This document shows positions 16,919 through 26,264 of a stretch of 26,778 bases of DNA, in pieces. The stretch lies in the NCBI GenBank assembly GCA_023434535.1, contig JAEYSR010000079.1, positions 1-26,778 of the forward strand, in the 5' to 3' direction. Both the position numbers and the translations under genes were made by a program. The stretch comes from Actinomycetes bacterium. Lineage in GTDB: Bacteria > Actinomycetota > Acidimicrobiia > Acidimicrobiales > Microtrichaceae. Each line of letters opens with the position of its first letter. The stretch's first letter is position 1. Below the pieces are notes generated by a model. It was not told the origin of the DNA. It saw only the letters and a program-made list of their open reading frames with translations, and made no database searches.

Positions 16919-18018
16919 GGTTCACCCTCCTGATCGTCGGTCTCGACCGTCAGCTCGTGCTGCGGCGGAACCCGGTCGATCAACGCCGGTGGGTCGTCGT
17001 CGATCTCCACGGCAGGCACCTCCAAGGTGTCGGCGGTGCGGAGCGTCGAGGCATCCTCGATTGTCGGCGAGTCGACCAGATCGTCCGCTGGCGGCGTCGT
17101 GCTCCGGCCGCCGTGATCACGTGCTCCGACCGCCGTCGAAGCCTCGCTGGCCGGCGTCCCGCCCCGACGATCGGCGGCAACCGCTGCCAGCAGCACCTCC
17201 CGGGGCGCCGTGGTGCCTGCGGCCACCTCGTCGTCGACCGCGATCACGTCGACGACGAGCACCGTCACGTTGTCGTGGCCCCCGGCAGCGAGCGCCCTCT
17301 CGACGAGCGCAGCTGCGACCTCGTCGACCGTGTTGTCGGCGAGGAGCTGACCGATCTCGTCGTCGTCCAACTCCGAGCTGAGGCCGTCGGAGCACAGGAG
17401 GAAGCGCTCGCCGGCCCGCGGCGGACGCAACCACATGTCGGGCTGCGGTCCCTCCTCCACCCCGAGAGCTCGCGTCACGACGTTCCGATGAGGGTGGGTG
17501 CGTGCGGAGCTCTGCGCGATCTCGCCGGCCTCTATCAGCTCCTGCACGTAGCTGTGATCGACGGAGAGCTGCTCCAGCTCGTCGTCGGCCCACCGATAGG
17601 CGCGCGAGTCGCCGATGTTGAACAACAACCACGACGACCGGTCGCCGTTGTCGACGAGCAGCAGGCCCACGGCCGTGGTGCCCATGCCCGAGCGGGCCAC
17701 CGACCTCTCGCCTTCGGCGAGGATCGATGCGTTCACCTCGTCGAGGAGCCCGACGACGTCGGCGACCGCCCGCAGGTCGCCGTCCACGATCGACTCGAAG
17801 CGGTCGACCACCAGCGCGCTGGCCACGTCGCCCGCCCGGTGCCCACCCATGCCGTCGGCGACGACGAACACGGGCGGGGCCGCGAGGGCCGAGTCCTCGT
17901 TGACGGCGCGCTCGTTTCCGACGTCGGTCGCGACCGCCCAACCCAACGTGACGCCACCCGTCGTGGCCGTCCCTCCCATCGGTCGTGAATCGTGCCAGAT
18001 CTCGGGTTGAGACGTCAC
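16915..18018 (-). CDS. PP2C-family (PPM) Ser/Thr protein phosphatase
   Basis: 367 residues from GTG 18018, with GAGGGG upstream; ATG 17979 is a less likely start that leaves the catalytic domain intact. The PPM metal motifs are all present: NED at residues 40-42, VADGMGGH at 53-60, FNIGDSRAYRW, LLCSDGLSSEL and GGHDNVTVLVV. The catalytic domain ends near 255, followed by a ~110-residue acidic, Thr/Pro-rich tail without a membrane helix, so the enzyme is cytoplasmic. The family removes phosphate from Ser/Thr using Mn or Mg, opposing Hanks-type kinases such as the one encoded two genes downstream. It is the first gene of its unit; the shared palindrome lies about 80 bases upstream. Confidence 0.95.
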   Translation of the reverse strand: MTSQPEIWHDSRPMGGTATTGGVTLGWAVATDVGNERAVNEDSALAAPPVFVVADGMGGHRAGDVASALVVDRFESIVDGDLRAVADVVGLLDEVNASILAEGERSVARSGMGTTAVGLLLVDNGDRSSWLLFNIGDSRAYRWADDELEQLSVDHSYVQELIEAGEIAQSSARTHPHRNVVTRALGVEEGPQPDMWLRPPRAGERFLLCSDGLSSELDDDEIGQLLADNTVDEVAAALVERALAAGGHDNVTVLVVDVIAVDDEVAAGTTAPREVLLAAVAADRRGGTPASEASTAVGARDHGGRSTTPPADDLVDSPTIEDASTLRTADTLEVPAVEIDDDPPALIDRVPPQHELTVETDDQEGEP

Positions 18019-18096
18019 CTGGCCACCGCCCCTCGGGCCACGTCAGCACCTCCGTCGGGCTGCTCATCGCGAAGGTAGGGCCCGGGCACGGCGATG

Positions 18097-18122
18097 GCCC
18101 ATGGGGACTACTCCCCATGGGC
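18097..18122. promoter_or_regulatory. Long perfect-arm palindrome upstream of the PP2C gene (operator or terminator)
   Basis: Arms of 11 bases (GCCCATGGGGA and TCCCCATGGGC) flank CTAC. The core GGGGACTACTCCCC (18103-18116) is one mismatch from GGGGAGTACTCCCC and matches the site at 12492-12505 at 12 of 14 bases. It lies about 80 bases before the PP2C start and 48 bases after the stop of the small Cys-rich gene, in line with both. An operator is favoured because of the second copy; a hairpin terminator for the small gene is possible, although no T run follows. Confidence 0.6.
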
Positions 18123-18169
18123 TCGATCGACACCGAGGCCGACAGATGCAGGTGGGTCCGCTCGTCGAC

Positions 18170-18340
18170 TCAGCCTCGTCGGCCGAAGATGCCCTTCCGG
18201 ACGGAACGGCTGCTGGAGGCGTCGGCGCCGCACTGGCACCTCTCGCTCGCCGGCACGTCGCCCAGGACCTGCTCCACGTGGGCGCCGCAGCCCGCCCAGC
18301 TGGGTCGCCCACACTGCTTGCACATCGTTGCTCTGCACAT
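18170..18340 (-). CDS. Small Cys-rich protein (56 aa), putative copper/metal-binding
   Basis: 56 residues from ATG 18340; ATG 18325 is a second option. It contains six Cys (2, 7, 10, 18, 35, 37) and His21 in the pattern C-x4-C-x2-C, then WAGCGAHVEQVL, then CQC. The segments CKQCGRPSWAGCG and RCQC resemble a small conserved actinobacterial family of unknown function that I know only as hypothetical proteins starting MCR. The basic tail (SVRKGIFGRR) is not a membrane segment, so the protein is likely cytoplasmic. A RicR/CsoR-type copper-repressor box overlaps the start codon, so a metallothionein-like copper-binding role, analogous to mycobacterial MymT, is the best guess. It lies 53 bases after prmA on the same strand. 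Confidence 0.8.
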   Translation of the reverse strand: MCRATMCKQCGRPSWAGCGAHVEQVLGDVPASERCQCGADASSSRSVRKGIFGRRG

Positions 18341-18354
18341 ACCCCCCAGGGTAT
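18339..18354 (-). promoter_or_regulatory. RicR/CsoR-type copper-repressor box over a leaderless promoter
   Basis: ATACCCCCCAGGGTAT (given strand) is an inverted repeat with six-base outer arms, ATACCC / GGGTAT. It fits the published RicR box form TACCC-N5-GGTA and the general CsoR-family style. Read on the minus strand, TACCCT (18353-18348) fits an actinobacterial TANNNT -10 element, followed by seven bases and the ATG at 18340, as in leaderless transcripts. Repressor binding would therefore block both the -10 and the start site. No csoR/ricR gene lies in the window. Confidence 0.6.
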
Positions 18355-18393
18355 CAGGGAGATGCCTGGGGTCGTACCGCGAGCGGCCGAAGA

Positions 18394-19311
18394 TCAAGGG
18401 GACGAGCGACACACGAGGGCTGCCCAGCCCTCCGACTCCAGAACCTCGACGACATCGACCTCGTCGCCGAGACTCGCCCCAGCACGCGCGACGTGCCCGG
18501 ACGCACGGTTGGAACCGACACGGGGATCGCCCTCGGCGAGCAGTCCGCTGACGATGAGCGAGCCGCTCGGCGCCAGTGCGGCGGACATCGCCGGGCCCAG
18601 ATCTTCGACGATGGGGATCAGCAGGTTGGCGAGAACCAGGTCGAACGGTCCGTGATCGTCGGCGACCTCGGCGACGGTCCGCTGCGAGACCTCGACGGCG
18701 CGCTCGCCCACTCCGTTGAGGAAGAGGGTGCGACGGGTCGACTCGACGGCGGCTGGATCGACGTCGACCGCGACCAACGAGCCAGCACCCGAGAGCAGGG
18801 CGGCTGCTCCGAGCACGCCGGTCCCGCACCCCACGTCGAGAACCCGGCAGTCGGCAGGGAGCTGATCGACGTGGCCCTCGAGAGCTTCCAGGCAGAGGCG
18901 GGTGGTGGCGTGCGAACCCGAGCCGAAAGCGTGAGCAGCGTCCACCACGACCTCGATCCGGCCTGCGTGCGCATCGTCGCGGGGCACCCATTCGGGTCGG
19001 ACGACGAATCGCTGACCGGCCACCACCGCGACAGCGTGATCGCGCCAGCCGTCGGCCCAACTCGCATCGGGCGTCAGAATCGCGACGTCGACCCCCGCGG
19101 CCTCCAGCACCGCGACTGCACGCGGGAGCAGGTCCGCGACGAGCGCCACCCGCCCGTCCTCGCCGGCGACCTCCGACACCGCCGATGCTCCGAGCGAGAG
19201 CAGCCGGTCGGCCACCAGCTCGGCGTGCAGTGCATCGCCCACCGGCACCAGGACCACGTACCGCTCGACCGAGCTCACGTCGACAGGTTCAGCGCTCGGC
19301 GAGTCGGTCAC
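18394..19311 (-). CDS. prmA: Ribosomal protein L11 methyltransferase-like (PrmA)
   Basis: 305 residues from GTG 19311; GTG 19332 (312 residues) is equally possible because neither has a clear ribosome site, and sequence further upstream lacks family character. The N-terminal domain (about 15-115) is an alpha/beta recognition region (YVVLVPVGDALHAELVADRL, SWADGWRDH). The SAM-dependent methyltransferase domain has the PrmA-specific FGSGSHATTRLCLEAL (family FGTGTHPTT), SAM motif I VLDVGCGTGVLGAAALLSGA, the acidic motif AVDVDP, and LANLLIPI at the catalytic NPPY-like position. PrmA trimethylates ribosomal protein L11. It diverges from the plus-strand kinase, sharing the 19312-19423 promoter region. 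It appears to be a housekeeping gene unrelated to the signalling cluster. Confidence 0.88.
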   Translation of the reverse strand: MTDSPSAEPVDVSSVERYVVLVPVGDALHAELVADRLLSLGASAVSEVAGEDGRVALVADLLPRAVAVLEAAGVDVAILTPDASWADGWRDHAVAVVAGQRFVVRPEWVPRDDAHAGRIEVVVDAAHAFGSGSHATTRLCLEALEGHVDQLPADCRVLDVGCGTGVLGAAALLSGAGSLVAVDVDPAAVESTRRTLFLNGVGERAVEVSQRTVAEVADDHGPFDLVLANLLIPIVEDLGPAMSAALAPSGSLIVSGLLAEGDPRVGSNRASGHVARAGASLGDEVDVVEVLESEGWAALVCRSSP

Positions 19312-19411
19312 GGCGTCCAAGGGTAGGGACACGGCCCGTCGAGTGGAGCCGTCACCCGGCGGTCGAGGACGGCGGGAACGTGGAACCGGGTGCCGGGACT
19401 CGCTCGATCGG

Positions 19412-19417
19412 TACCAT
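19412..19417 (+). promoter_or_regulatory. -10 element of a leaderless promoter for the plus-strand kinase
   Basis: TACCAT fits the actinobacterial TANNNT -10 pattern and is separated by exactly six bases (CTCGCC) from the GTG at 19424, placing the expected transcription start on the first base of the start codon. No ribosome site precedes that GTG and no clear -35 is seen. This arrangement also decides the start codon. Confidence 0.5.
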
Positions 19418-19423
19418 CTCGCC

Positions 19424-21220
19424 GTGGAAGGGGAGCGGGAAGAGCCCAGGCCGATCGGGCGCGCCATCGCTGCGGGCTACGTCGACGCCCGGGAGATCGG
19501 CCGGGGCGGGTTCGCAACCGTCTACGCAGCCCGGGCCGAATCGACGGGCCAGGTGGTGGCGCTGAAGGTCTTCAACGCCCCCGACGCCACCGGACGGCGC
19601 GTCCGCCGGGAGCTGCTCGCACTCGAGCGACTTGCGGGCATCCCACACGTCGTTCCAGTGCTCGGCGTGACGACGTCCGTCGACGACCGGCCGGTGCTCG
19701 TCATGCCGTACCTCCCCGAGACGATGTCGAGCCGGATCAGCGACGGCGGAGTCGAGCCAGCGGTTGCGCTCGCGTGGCTCGAGAACGTCGGCACTGCGAT
19801 GGATGCGGCCGCGGCACGCGGAGTGCACCACAGAGACGTCAAGCCAGGAAACGTGCTCATCGACGACGACGGGCGTGCACACCTGGCGGACTTCGGAATC
19901 TCGGCCCTGGGCGAGATGGACACGGGGACCACGACGTCGATGGCCTTCTCCCCGCCCTACGCCGCTCCGGAACGGTTGGAGAGCCGAACCGACATCGACC
20001 CGGTGCGCAGCGACGTCTACTCGCTGGCTGCCACCACCTGGGCCGCGATCACCGGAGACGCTCCGTTCGGCACGGCCACGACGGGCGGAGTCTCCGGACT
20101 GATCGTGCGAGTGATGGGCAACCAGCTCGTCCCTGCTCCCGGCATGCCTCCGGCCCTGTTCGATGTCCTGCGGAAGGGCATGGCGTTCGAGCCGACCCAG
20201 CGATTCGCAAGTGGTCGGGACATGGCCGACGCAGCGAGACACGCACTCGTCGACCCCGATCGGACCGCGACCCGAGCAACTCCGAGGGCCGGATCACCTC
20301 CAACCCTGCACACTCGTATCGGCGAGCCCACGACTGGCCGGCACGCCGAGGGAGTGTCGCCCCCACAACCACGGGGCGCCGCCCACCCCGACGTCGACTC
20401 CGCCGACTCGAGCCTTGCTCGGACCGCCGCCCGGCGAGGACCTTCACCGGTCCCGATCCGGGAAAACGCACCAGCGCCTTCCGGCGCGACGGCACAGCTC
20501 GGCCGCTCCCGGAAGCGGAGGCGTGGCCTCATCACCCTGGGGGCGCTGGCACTGATCGTGCTGGTGACCGGAGCCGCATTCGCGCTCCAACCCTGGCGAT
20601 CGACCATCCCGAGCCCCCGCCAGAGCAACGAGCGGGTCGAGGTCGTCCCGACCCTGTGCACGATCACCGACGGTCGGGCCACGCTCTCGCCGGGCATCGA
20701 CTGGGGGGCATCGGGCGCTCAGACCGCCACGCTCACGGCGTCGGTGCGATGTGGGCTCGCCGACGCGGAGTCAGACCTCTCCCCCTCCACGACGGCGGCA
20801 TCGCTTCCGCCCGCACCGCAGAGCGACCCGGTGTCGGCTCCCAGCCCCACGGTCGTTGCTCCGACGAGGTGGATCGACGGTGACCTCGAGGTCGCCGCGC
20901 ACTTCGACGACCTCGGGTTCCAGGGAGGACTCACCACGGGCGGCGGGACGATCCGCTGGAGCGACGACAGACCGCCCACCGTGCTCGACGCCGAGGTCGA
21001 GGTCCTCCCCATCCAACCAGTTCTCGATCCGACCGCCGCGTCCGGCACCGGCGCCGGCACGTACCAGCTCGGCCTCGACATGGACTTCGGCTCGGGCTTC
21101 GGCGCACCGGGCACCGGAGCGACCGGCCCGATGCCGATCACCGCCTCGTTCGATCCCCGGACCCAGAAGGTCGTCGCCATCGAAGGGGTGGCCGGCAGCT
21201 TCGTCTGGCAGCACGAGTGA
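19424..21220 (+). CDS. Membrane Ser/Thr protein kinase with unknown extracellular domain
   Basis: 598 residues from GTG 19424, chosen because of the leaderless -10 in front; the 27 preceding in-frame codons include that promoter. The kinase domain (about 18-285) is intact: IGRGGFATVY (25-34), Lys48 in VVALKVF, HHRDVKPGN, ADFGIS, a TTTSMAFSPPYAAPERL activation segment, and SDVYSLAATTWAAITG. A ~90-residue Pro/Thr linker leads to basic RKRRRG and one membrane helix (LITLGALALIVLVTGAAFAL, about 369-388). The outer part (~210 residues) has two Cys (PTLCTITDG, VRCGLAD), a Ser/Pro linker and a C-terminal beta-rich domain (WIDGDLEVAAHFDDLGFQGG). I do not recognise the outer domain. It is close in sequence to the opposite-strand kinase downstream, so the two are probably old duplicates with exchanged sensors. 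Confidence 0.92.
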   Translation: MEGEREEPRPIGRAIAAGYVDAREIGRGGFATVYAARAESTGQVVALKVFNAPDATGRRVRRELLALERLAGIPHVVPVLGVTTSVDDRPVLVMPYLPETMSSRISDGGVEPAVALAWLENVGTAMDAAAARGVHHRDVKPGNVLIDDDGRAHLADFGISALGEMDTGTTTSMAFSPPYAAPERLESRTDIDPVRSDVYSLAATTWAAITGDAPFGTATTGGVSGLIVRVMGNQLVPAPGMPPALFDVLRKGMAFEPTQRFASGRDMADAARHALVDPDRTATRATPRAGSPPTLHTRIGEPTTGRHAEGVSPPQPRGAAHPDVDSADSSLARTAARRGPSPVPIRENAPAPSGATAQLGRSRKRRRGLITLGALALIVLVTGAAFALQPWRSTIPSPRQSNERVEVVPTLCTITDGRATLSPGIDWGASGAQTATLTASVRCGLADAESDLSPSTTAASLPPAPQSDPVSAPSPTVVAPTRWIDGDLEVAAHFDDLGFQGGLTTGGGTIRWSDDRPPTVLDAEVEVLPIQPVLDPTAASGTGAGTYQLGLDMDFGSGFGAPGTGATGPMPITASFDPRTQKVVAIEGVAGSFVWQHE

Positions 21221-21295
21221 CGTCGCCTAGGTCGTCGGACCGACGCCGCGTGTGATGTCCCGGCGCGACGCAGGGCGCGGATCCCGCTCCGAGAC

Positions 21296-23323
21296 TCAAC
21301 CGATACGGTTGAGCTTGAGTTCCGCGTCGTTGCAAGCAGCATTGGCTCCGTTCCAGGCATCGGTCTGCTGCGCGTTGTTCTGCTCGTCCGACAGGGCCAG
21401 GTCGAAGCTCGCATTCCTCACGTACGCGGCGCGGAGCGCGGACCCACAGGCCGTCCGAGCTGCGATCGCCGCCTGCGACACGGCATCCGGACTGCTGAGA
21501 GCGGCGAGCCGGCCGAGGGCGCCGTCGACCGCTGGGAGGATCTCGCCGTTGGTGACCGCCTCGATCTCCACATAGGGCGCAGTGACCCGTCCGTTCCATA
21601 TGGCGTCGTAGCGGGAGCGCGCGCCGTCCAGCTGGGCGCCGATCGTCACGAGCTCAGCATGGACCCGTCGCCGCTCGGCCTCCGTGGCCGCGATCTGCTG
21701 GCGGGCCGCCTCGATCTCGGCTTCGCGAGCGGCGCGCACCGGGTTCGGCCGAGCCAGCTCCTGGTCGCCGAGAGTCACTGCATCGTCGGCGATCGTCACC
21801 CGGGTGGCGTCGTCGGTCAGATCGTCGCGCGAGATCTGGAGCTGGTCGTCGCCGAGGACCGAGAGGGTGACCTTGGCGATGTCACTGTCGACGAAGGCCT
21901 CATCGATCGTCACGACGGTCGTGCCGTCGGAGAAGCGCGTGGTCACGTCGTCGCCGTTCACGGCGACCTCGAAGTCGTCAGGGAGCGGGTTCTCCTCGGA
22001 TGCGTCGACGAGCTCGAGCACCAGCGGCGGCGGCCGGCCGGCGATGGCCACGATCGCCGCGCCCCCGCCCAGGATGGCCAGGACCGAGACCACGGCGACC
22101 GCCACCAAGCCACCTCGCTTGAGCGACGACATCTTGCGGCCGCCCCGATCTCCCGTGTCCGGGCCAGCGACGTCCTCGTCCCCGACGTCGACACCGGCCG
22201 CGTGCGCGCCATCGATCGCGAGATCGCGCTCCGACACGTCCCATCCATTGACCGTGTCGGCGCCGTCGCTCTCCTCTGAGGTCGTCAGGACCGGAGCGAG
22301 AACGGGCTCGCCGAGACCAGTTGCGGTCAGTGACCCCGCGAGCACGGTCGGAGCCTGCGATGCCGCGTCCGACCACCATGCGACGTCGTCAGGTTCCGGC
22401 CCGATCGGCATCCTGCCACCAGCGCTCGATCCGGGCTCGACGAGCACCCCTCCATCCGACGGCTCGACCACGGACGCGGCAGCTGCCGACCACGCTTCGA
22501 TGAACGCCCCAGCGGACGGGAACCGATGTGCTGGCTCCTTCGCCATCGCGAGCGTCATCGTCCTGTGCAGCTCGGGAGAGAGCTCCATCGCGACCGGCAG
22601 AGGCTCCGTCGAGATGCGCTCCATCAGGCCGTGTGCCCCACCGTCGGCCGTCGTGCCGAACGGAGGTCGGCCGGCGGCAGCGAAGTAGATGGTCGACGCG
22701 AACGAGTACACGTCGCCGCGTGCCAGGTCGCCTTCGTCGCCCCTCAGTCTCTCCGGCGGCGCGTGCGGAGGAGAGATCGACATCACGGTGGCCGTCCGCG
22801 CCTCGACGGAGTCGAGGCTGGCGATTCCGAAGTCGGCGAGGTGCGCGTCATCGTTGTCGTCGAGGAGGACGTTCTCGGGCTTGATGTCACGGTGGAACAC
22901 CCCCAGCGAGTGGCAGCGATCGATCGCTGCGGCGAGCTGTCGGGCCCATCGATCGACGTCGACGAGCGATAGCGGACCTCGGTCCCGCACTCGGTCGGCG
23001 AGGGACTCCCGGAACAGCGGCATCACGAGCGACGGATCGCCCGTGCTCGTCAACACGACGGCGTGCGGGGTGACCACGTTGGGGACGTTGGCCAGGACCC
23101 CGAGTGCACGGATCTCGCGCTCCAAGCGAGTCGCGGAGTCGTCGCCGCTCTGGATCACCTTGATGGCGACTCGCCGGTGAAGGTCGTCCTGCGTGGCGGC
23201 GTACACGGTGCTGAATCCGCCTCGTCCCACCGCTGCGATGTCGCTGAAGCCCTCGACGACGATCTGGCGGTACCTCACGTCCGCCGACCCGTGTGCGTCC
23301 GGCCTTCCCACCTCGTCCGCCAC
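21296..23323 (-). CDS. Membrane Ser/Thr protein kinase with coiled-coil extracellular region
   Basis: 675 residues from GTG 23323, preceded by a strong ribosome site (GAGGAGGGAG). The kinase domain (about 20-285) is intact: VGRGGFSTVY (32-41), Lys55 in VAIKV, HRDIKPEN (144-151), DFG (164-166), MSISPPHAPPERL and GDVYSFASTIYFAAAG. An acidic ~115-residue linker leads to a membrane helix (about 404-428). Outside are a beta-rich domain (FEVAVNGDDVTTRFSDGTTV to QELARP, about 451-526), a ~50-residue charged heptad-like helix (about 527-575, likely coiled coil), and a helical C-terminus with two Cys (626, 664) that could form a disulfide. I do not recognise the sensor. It runs tail to tail with the previous kinase (75-base gap) and is divergent from sdhC. 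Confidence 0.93.
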   Translation of the reverse strand: MADEVGRPDAHGSADVRYRQIVVEGFSDIAAVGRGGFSTVYAATQDDLHRRVAIKVIQSGDDSATRLEREIRALGVLANVPNVVTPHAVVLTSTGDPSLVMPLFRESLADRVRDRGPLSLVDVDRWARQLAAAIDRCHSLGVFHRDIKPENVLLDDNDDAHLADFGIASLDSVEARTATVMSISPPHAPPERLRGDEGDLARGDVYSFASTIYFAAAGRPPFGTTADGGAHGLMERISTEPLPVAMELSPELHRTMTLAMAKEPAHRFPSAGAFIEAWSAAAASVVEPSDGGVLVEPGSSAGGRMPIGPEPDDVAWWSDAASQAPTVLAGSLTATGLGEPVLAPVLTTSEESDGADTVNGWDVSERDLAIDGAHAAGVDVGDEDVAGPDTGDRGGRKMSSLKRGGLVAVAVVSVLAILGGGAAIVAIAGRPPPLVLELVDASEENPLPDDFEVAVNGDDVTTRFSDGTTVVTIDEAFVDSDIAKVTLSVLGDDQLQISRDDLTDDATRVTIADDAVTLGDQELARPNPVRAAREAEIEAARQQIAATEAERRRVHAELVTIGAQLDGARSRYDAIWNGRVTAPYVEIEAVTNGEILPAVDGALGRLAALSSPDAVSQAAIAARTACGSALRAAYVRNASFDLALSDEQNNAQQTDAWNGANAACNDAELKLNRIG

Positions 23324-23447
23324 CGGCTCTCCCTCCTCGAGCCCGAAGGCACGACTCCCGGAATGAACGGTAAATGGGAACGCCGGCGTCGATCCAGCGG
23401 CGCCGTCGCGATCACGCCGTTCGGGTGTCGAGCGCCACCCGACCCGT

Positions 23448-23478
23448 TTGTGAGTGTCTCCTCATCGACAGGTAGGTT
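23448..23478 (+). promoter_or_regulatory. Candidate sdhCAB promoter
   Basis: TTGTGA (23448-23453) and TAGGTT (23473-23478) with a 19-base spacer are the most promoter-like pair in the 208-base gap between the divergent kinase gene and sdhC. The spacing is slightly long, so support is moderate to weak. The transcription start would fall near 23485. Confidence 0.35.
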
Positions 23479-23480
23479 GC

Positions 23481-23510
23481 GGGTGAGCCGACCTTCACGG
23501 TCGGTGACCC
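23481..23510 (+). other. Stem-loop in the presumed sdhC 5' leader
   Basis: An inner stem CCGACC / GGTCGG (23488-23493 with 23499-23504) closes a five-base loop TTCAC, and outer GGGT / ACCC (23481-23484 with 23507-23510) can extend it across a small internal loop. It ends just before the ribosome site AGGAGA and 21 bases before the sdhC ATG. It could be an mRNA-stabilising 5' hairpin or a regulator site, or could be chance in GC-rich DNA. Confidence 0.35.
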
Positions 23511-23531
23511 GCCGTCCAGGAGAGCACGGGC

Positions 23532-24284
23532 ATGACCCAGGCCATGGAACGTCGTGAGGGCGCGGATGCCCCCGACGTGAACGGGACCCACCGGTCCAGC
23601 AAGAACATCCTCATCGACTTCTGGCGTTCGGCGGTCGGCAAGAAGTGGGTGATGGCCCTCACGGGCGTCGGACTCATGGGCTTCGTCTTCGCCCACATGT
23701 TCGGCAACCTCAAGATGTTCCTCGGGCGGACCGAGTTCGACCACTACGCCGAGGGCCTGCGCTCCCTGCTGTCGCCGATCCTCCCCCACGGGTGGGCACT
23801 CTGGGGCCTGCGCATCGGGCTGATCGTGATCTTCGCCGGCCACATCATCTCGGCCGCGCAGCTCACCGCCATGAACCGGAGGTCACGGCCCATCCGCTAC
23901 CAGTCGCCACGCGACTACATCGCCGCCAGCTTCGCGGCACGGACCATGCGCTGGACCGGCGTCATCGTCCTCCTCTACCTCCTGTACCACCTGGCGGACC
24001 TGACGCTCGGGTGGGCGAACCCCGACTTCGTCCACGGCGCGGCGTTCGACAACATGGTCGCCAGCCTCTCCCAGTGGCCGGTCGCCATCATCTACCTGAT
24101 CGGCAACATCGCCCTGGGCATCCACCTGTACCACGGCGCCTGGTCGATGTTTCAGTCCATGGGCATCAACAGCCCCCGCTACAACGGCGTGCGCCGAGCC
24201 TTCGCCGCCGGCTTCGTGGTCGTGACCATCGGCATGAACTGCGTCTTCGTCATCGCCATCGTGACCGGCTTCGTCTCCAACTGA
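23532..24284 (+). CDS. sdhC: Succinate dehydrogenase/fumarate reductase cytochrome b subunit (type B)
   Basis: 250 residues from ATG 23532, with AGGAGA upstream; ATG 23544 is an alternative. It is the membrane anchor of complex II, carrying b-type haem and handling the quinone. Five hydrophobic helices are visible, as in the b558 family that does the work of both SdhC and Sdh[79 protein letters not shown] and [20 protein letters not shown]. His residues in the first four (FAHMFG, AGHIIS, LYHLAD, GIHLYHG) fit ligands for two haems. No separate sdhD follows, supporting type B. sdhA starts 20 bases downstream. Confidence 0.93.
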   Translation: MTQAMERREGADAPDVNGTHRSSKNILIDFWRSAVGKKWVMALTGVGLMGFVFAHMFGNLKMFLGRTEFDHYAEGLRSLLSPILPHGWALWGLRIGLIVIFAGHIISAAQLTAMNRRSRPIRYQSPRDYIAASFAARTMRWTGVIVLLYLLYHLADLTLGWANPDFVHGAAFDNMVASLSQWPVAIIYLIGNIALGIHLYHGAWSMFQSMGINSPRYNGVRRAFAAGFVVVTIGMNCVFVIAIVTGFVSN

Positions 24285-24304
24285 GAGCGACGAGAGGAAC
24301 CCCC

Positions 24305-26233
<1,929 letters not shown>

Positions 26234-26264
26234 CGCCGGCACGAGAGATCCTGGAGACGACGAC

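Noticed and set aside
15206..16933. 575-residue plus-strand open frame opposite the zinc-ribbon/FHA gene
   Set aside because: Arg-rich shadow; the FHA and zinc-ribbon motifs are on the minus strand.
18097..18122. Reading the long palindrome purely as a rho-independent terminator
   Set aside because: No T run follows on either strand and its core recurs at 12492-12505, so operator is preferred, although terminator function is not excluded.
21221..21295. Bidirectional terminator between the tail-to-tail kinases
   Set aside because: The only inverted repeat (CGTCGGACCGACG) leaves too small a loop and no T tract; termination probably occurs here but I cannot point to the element.
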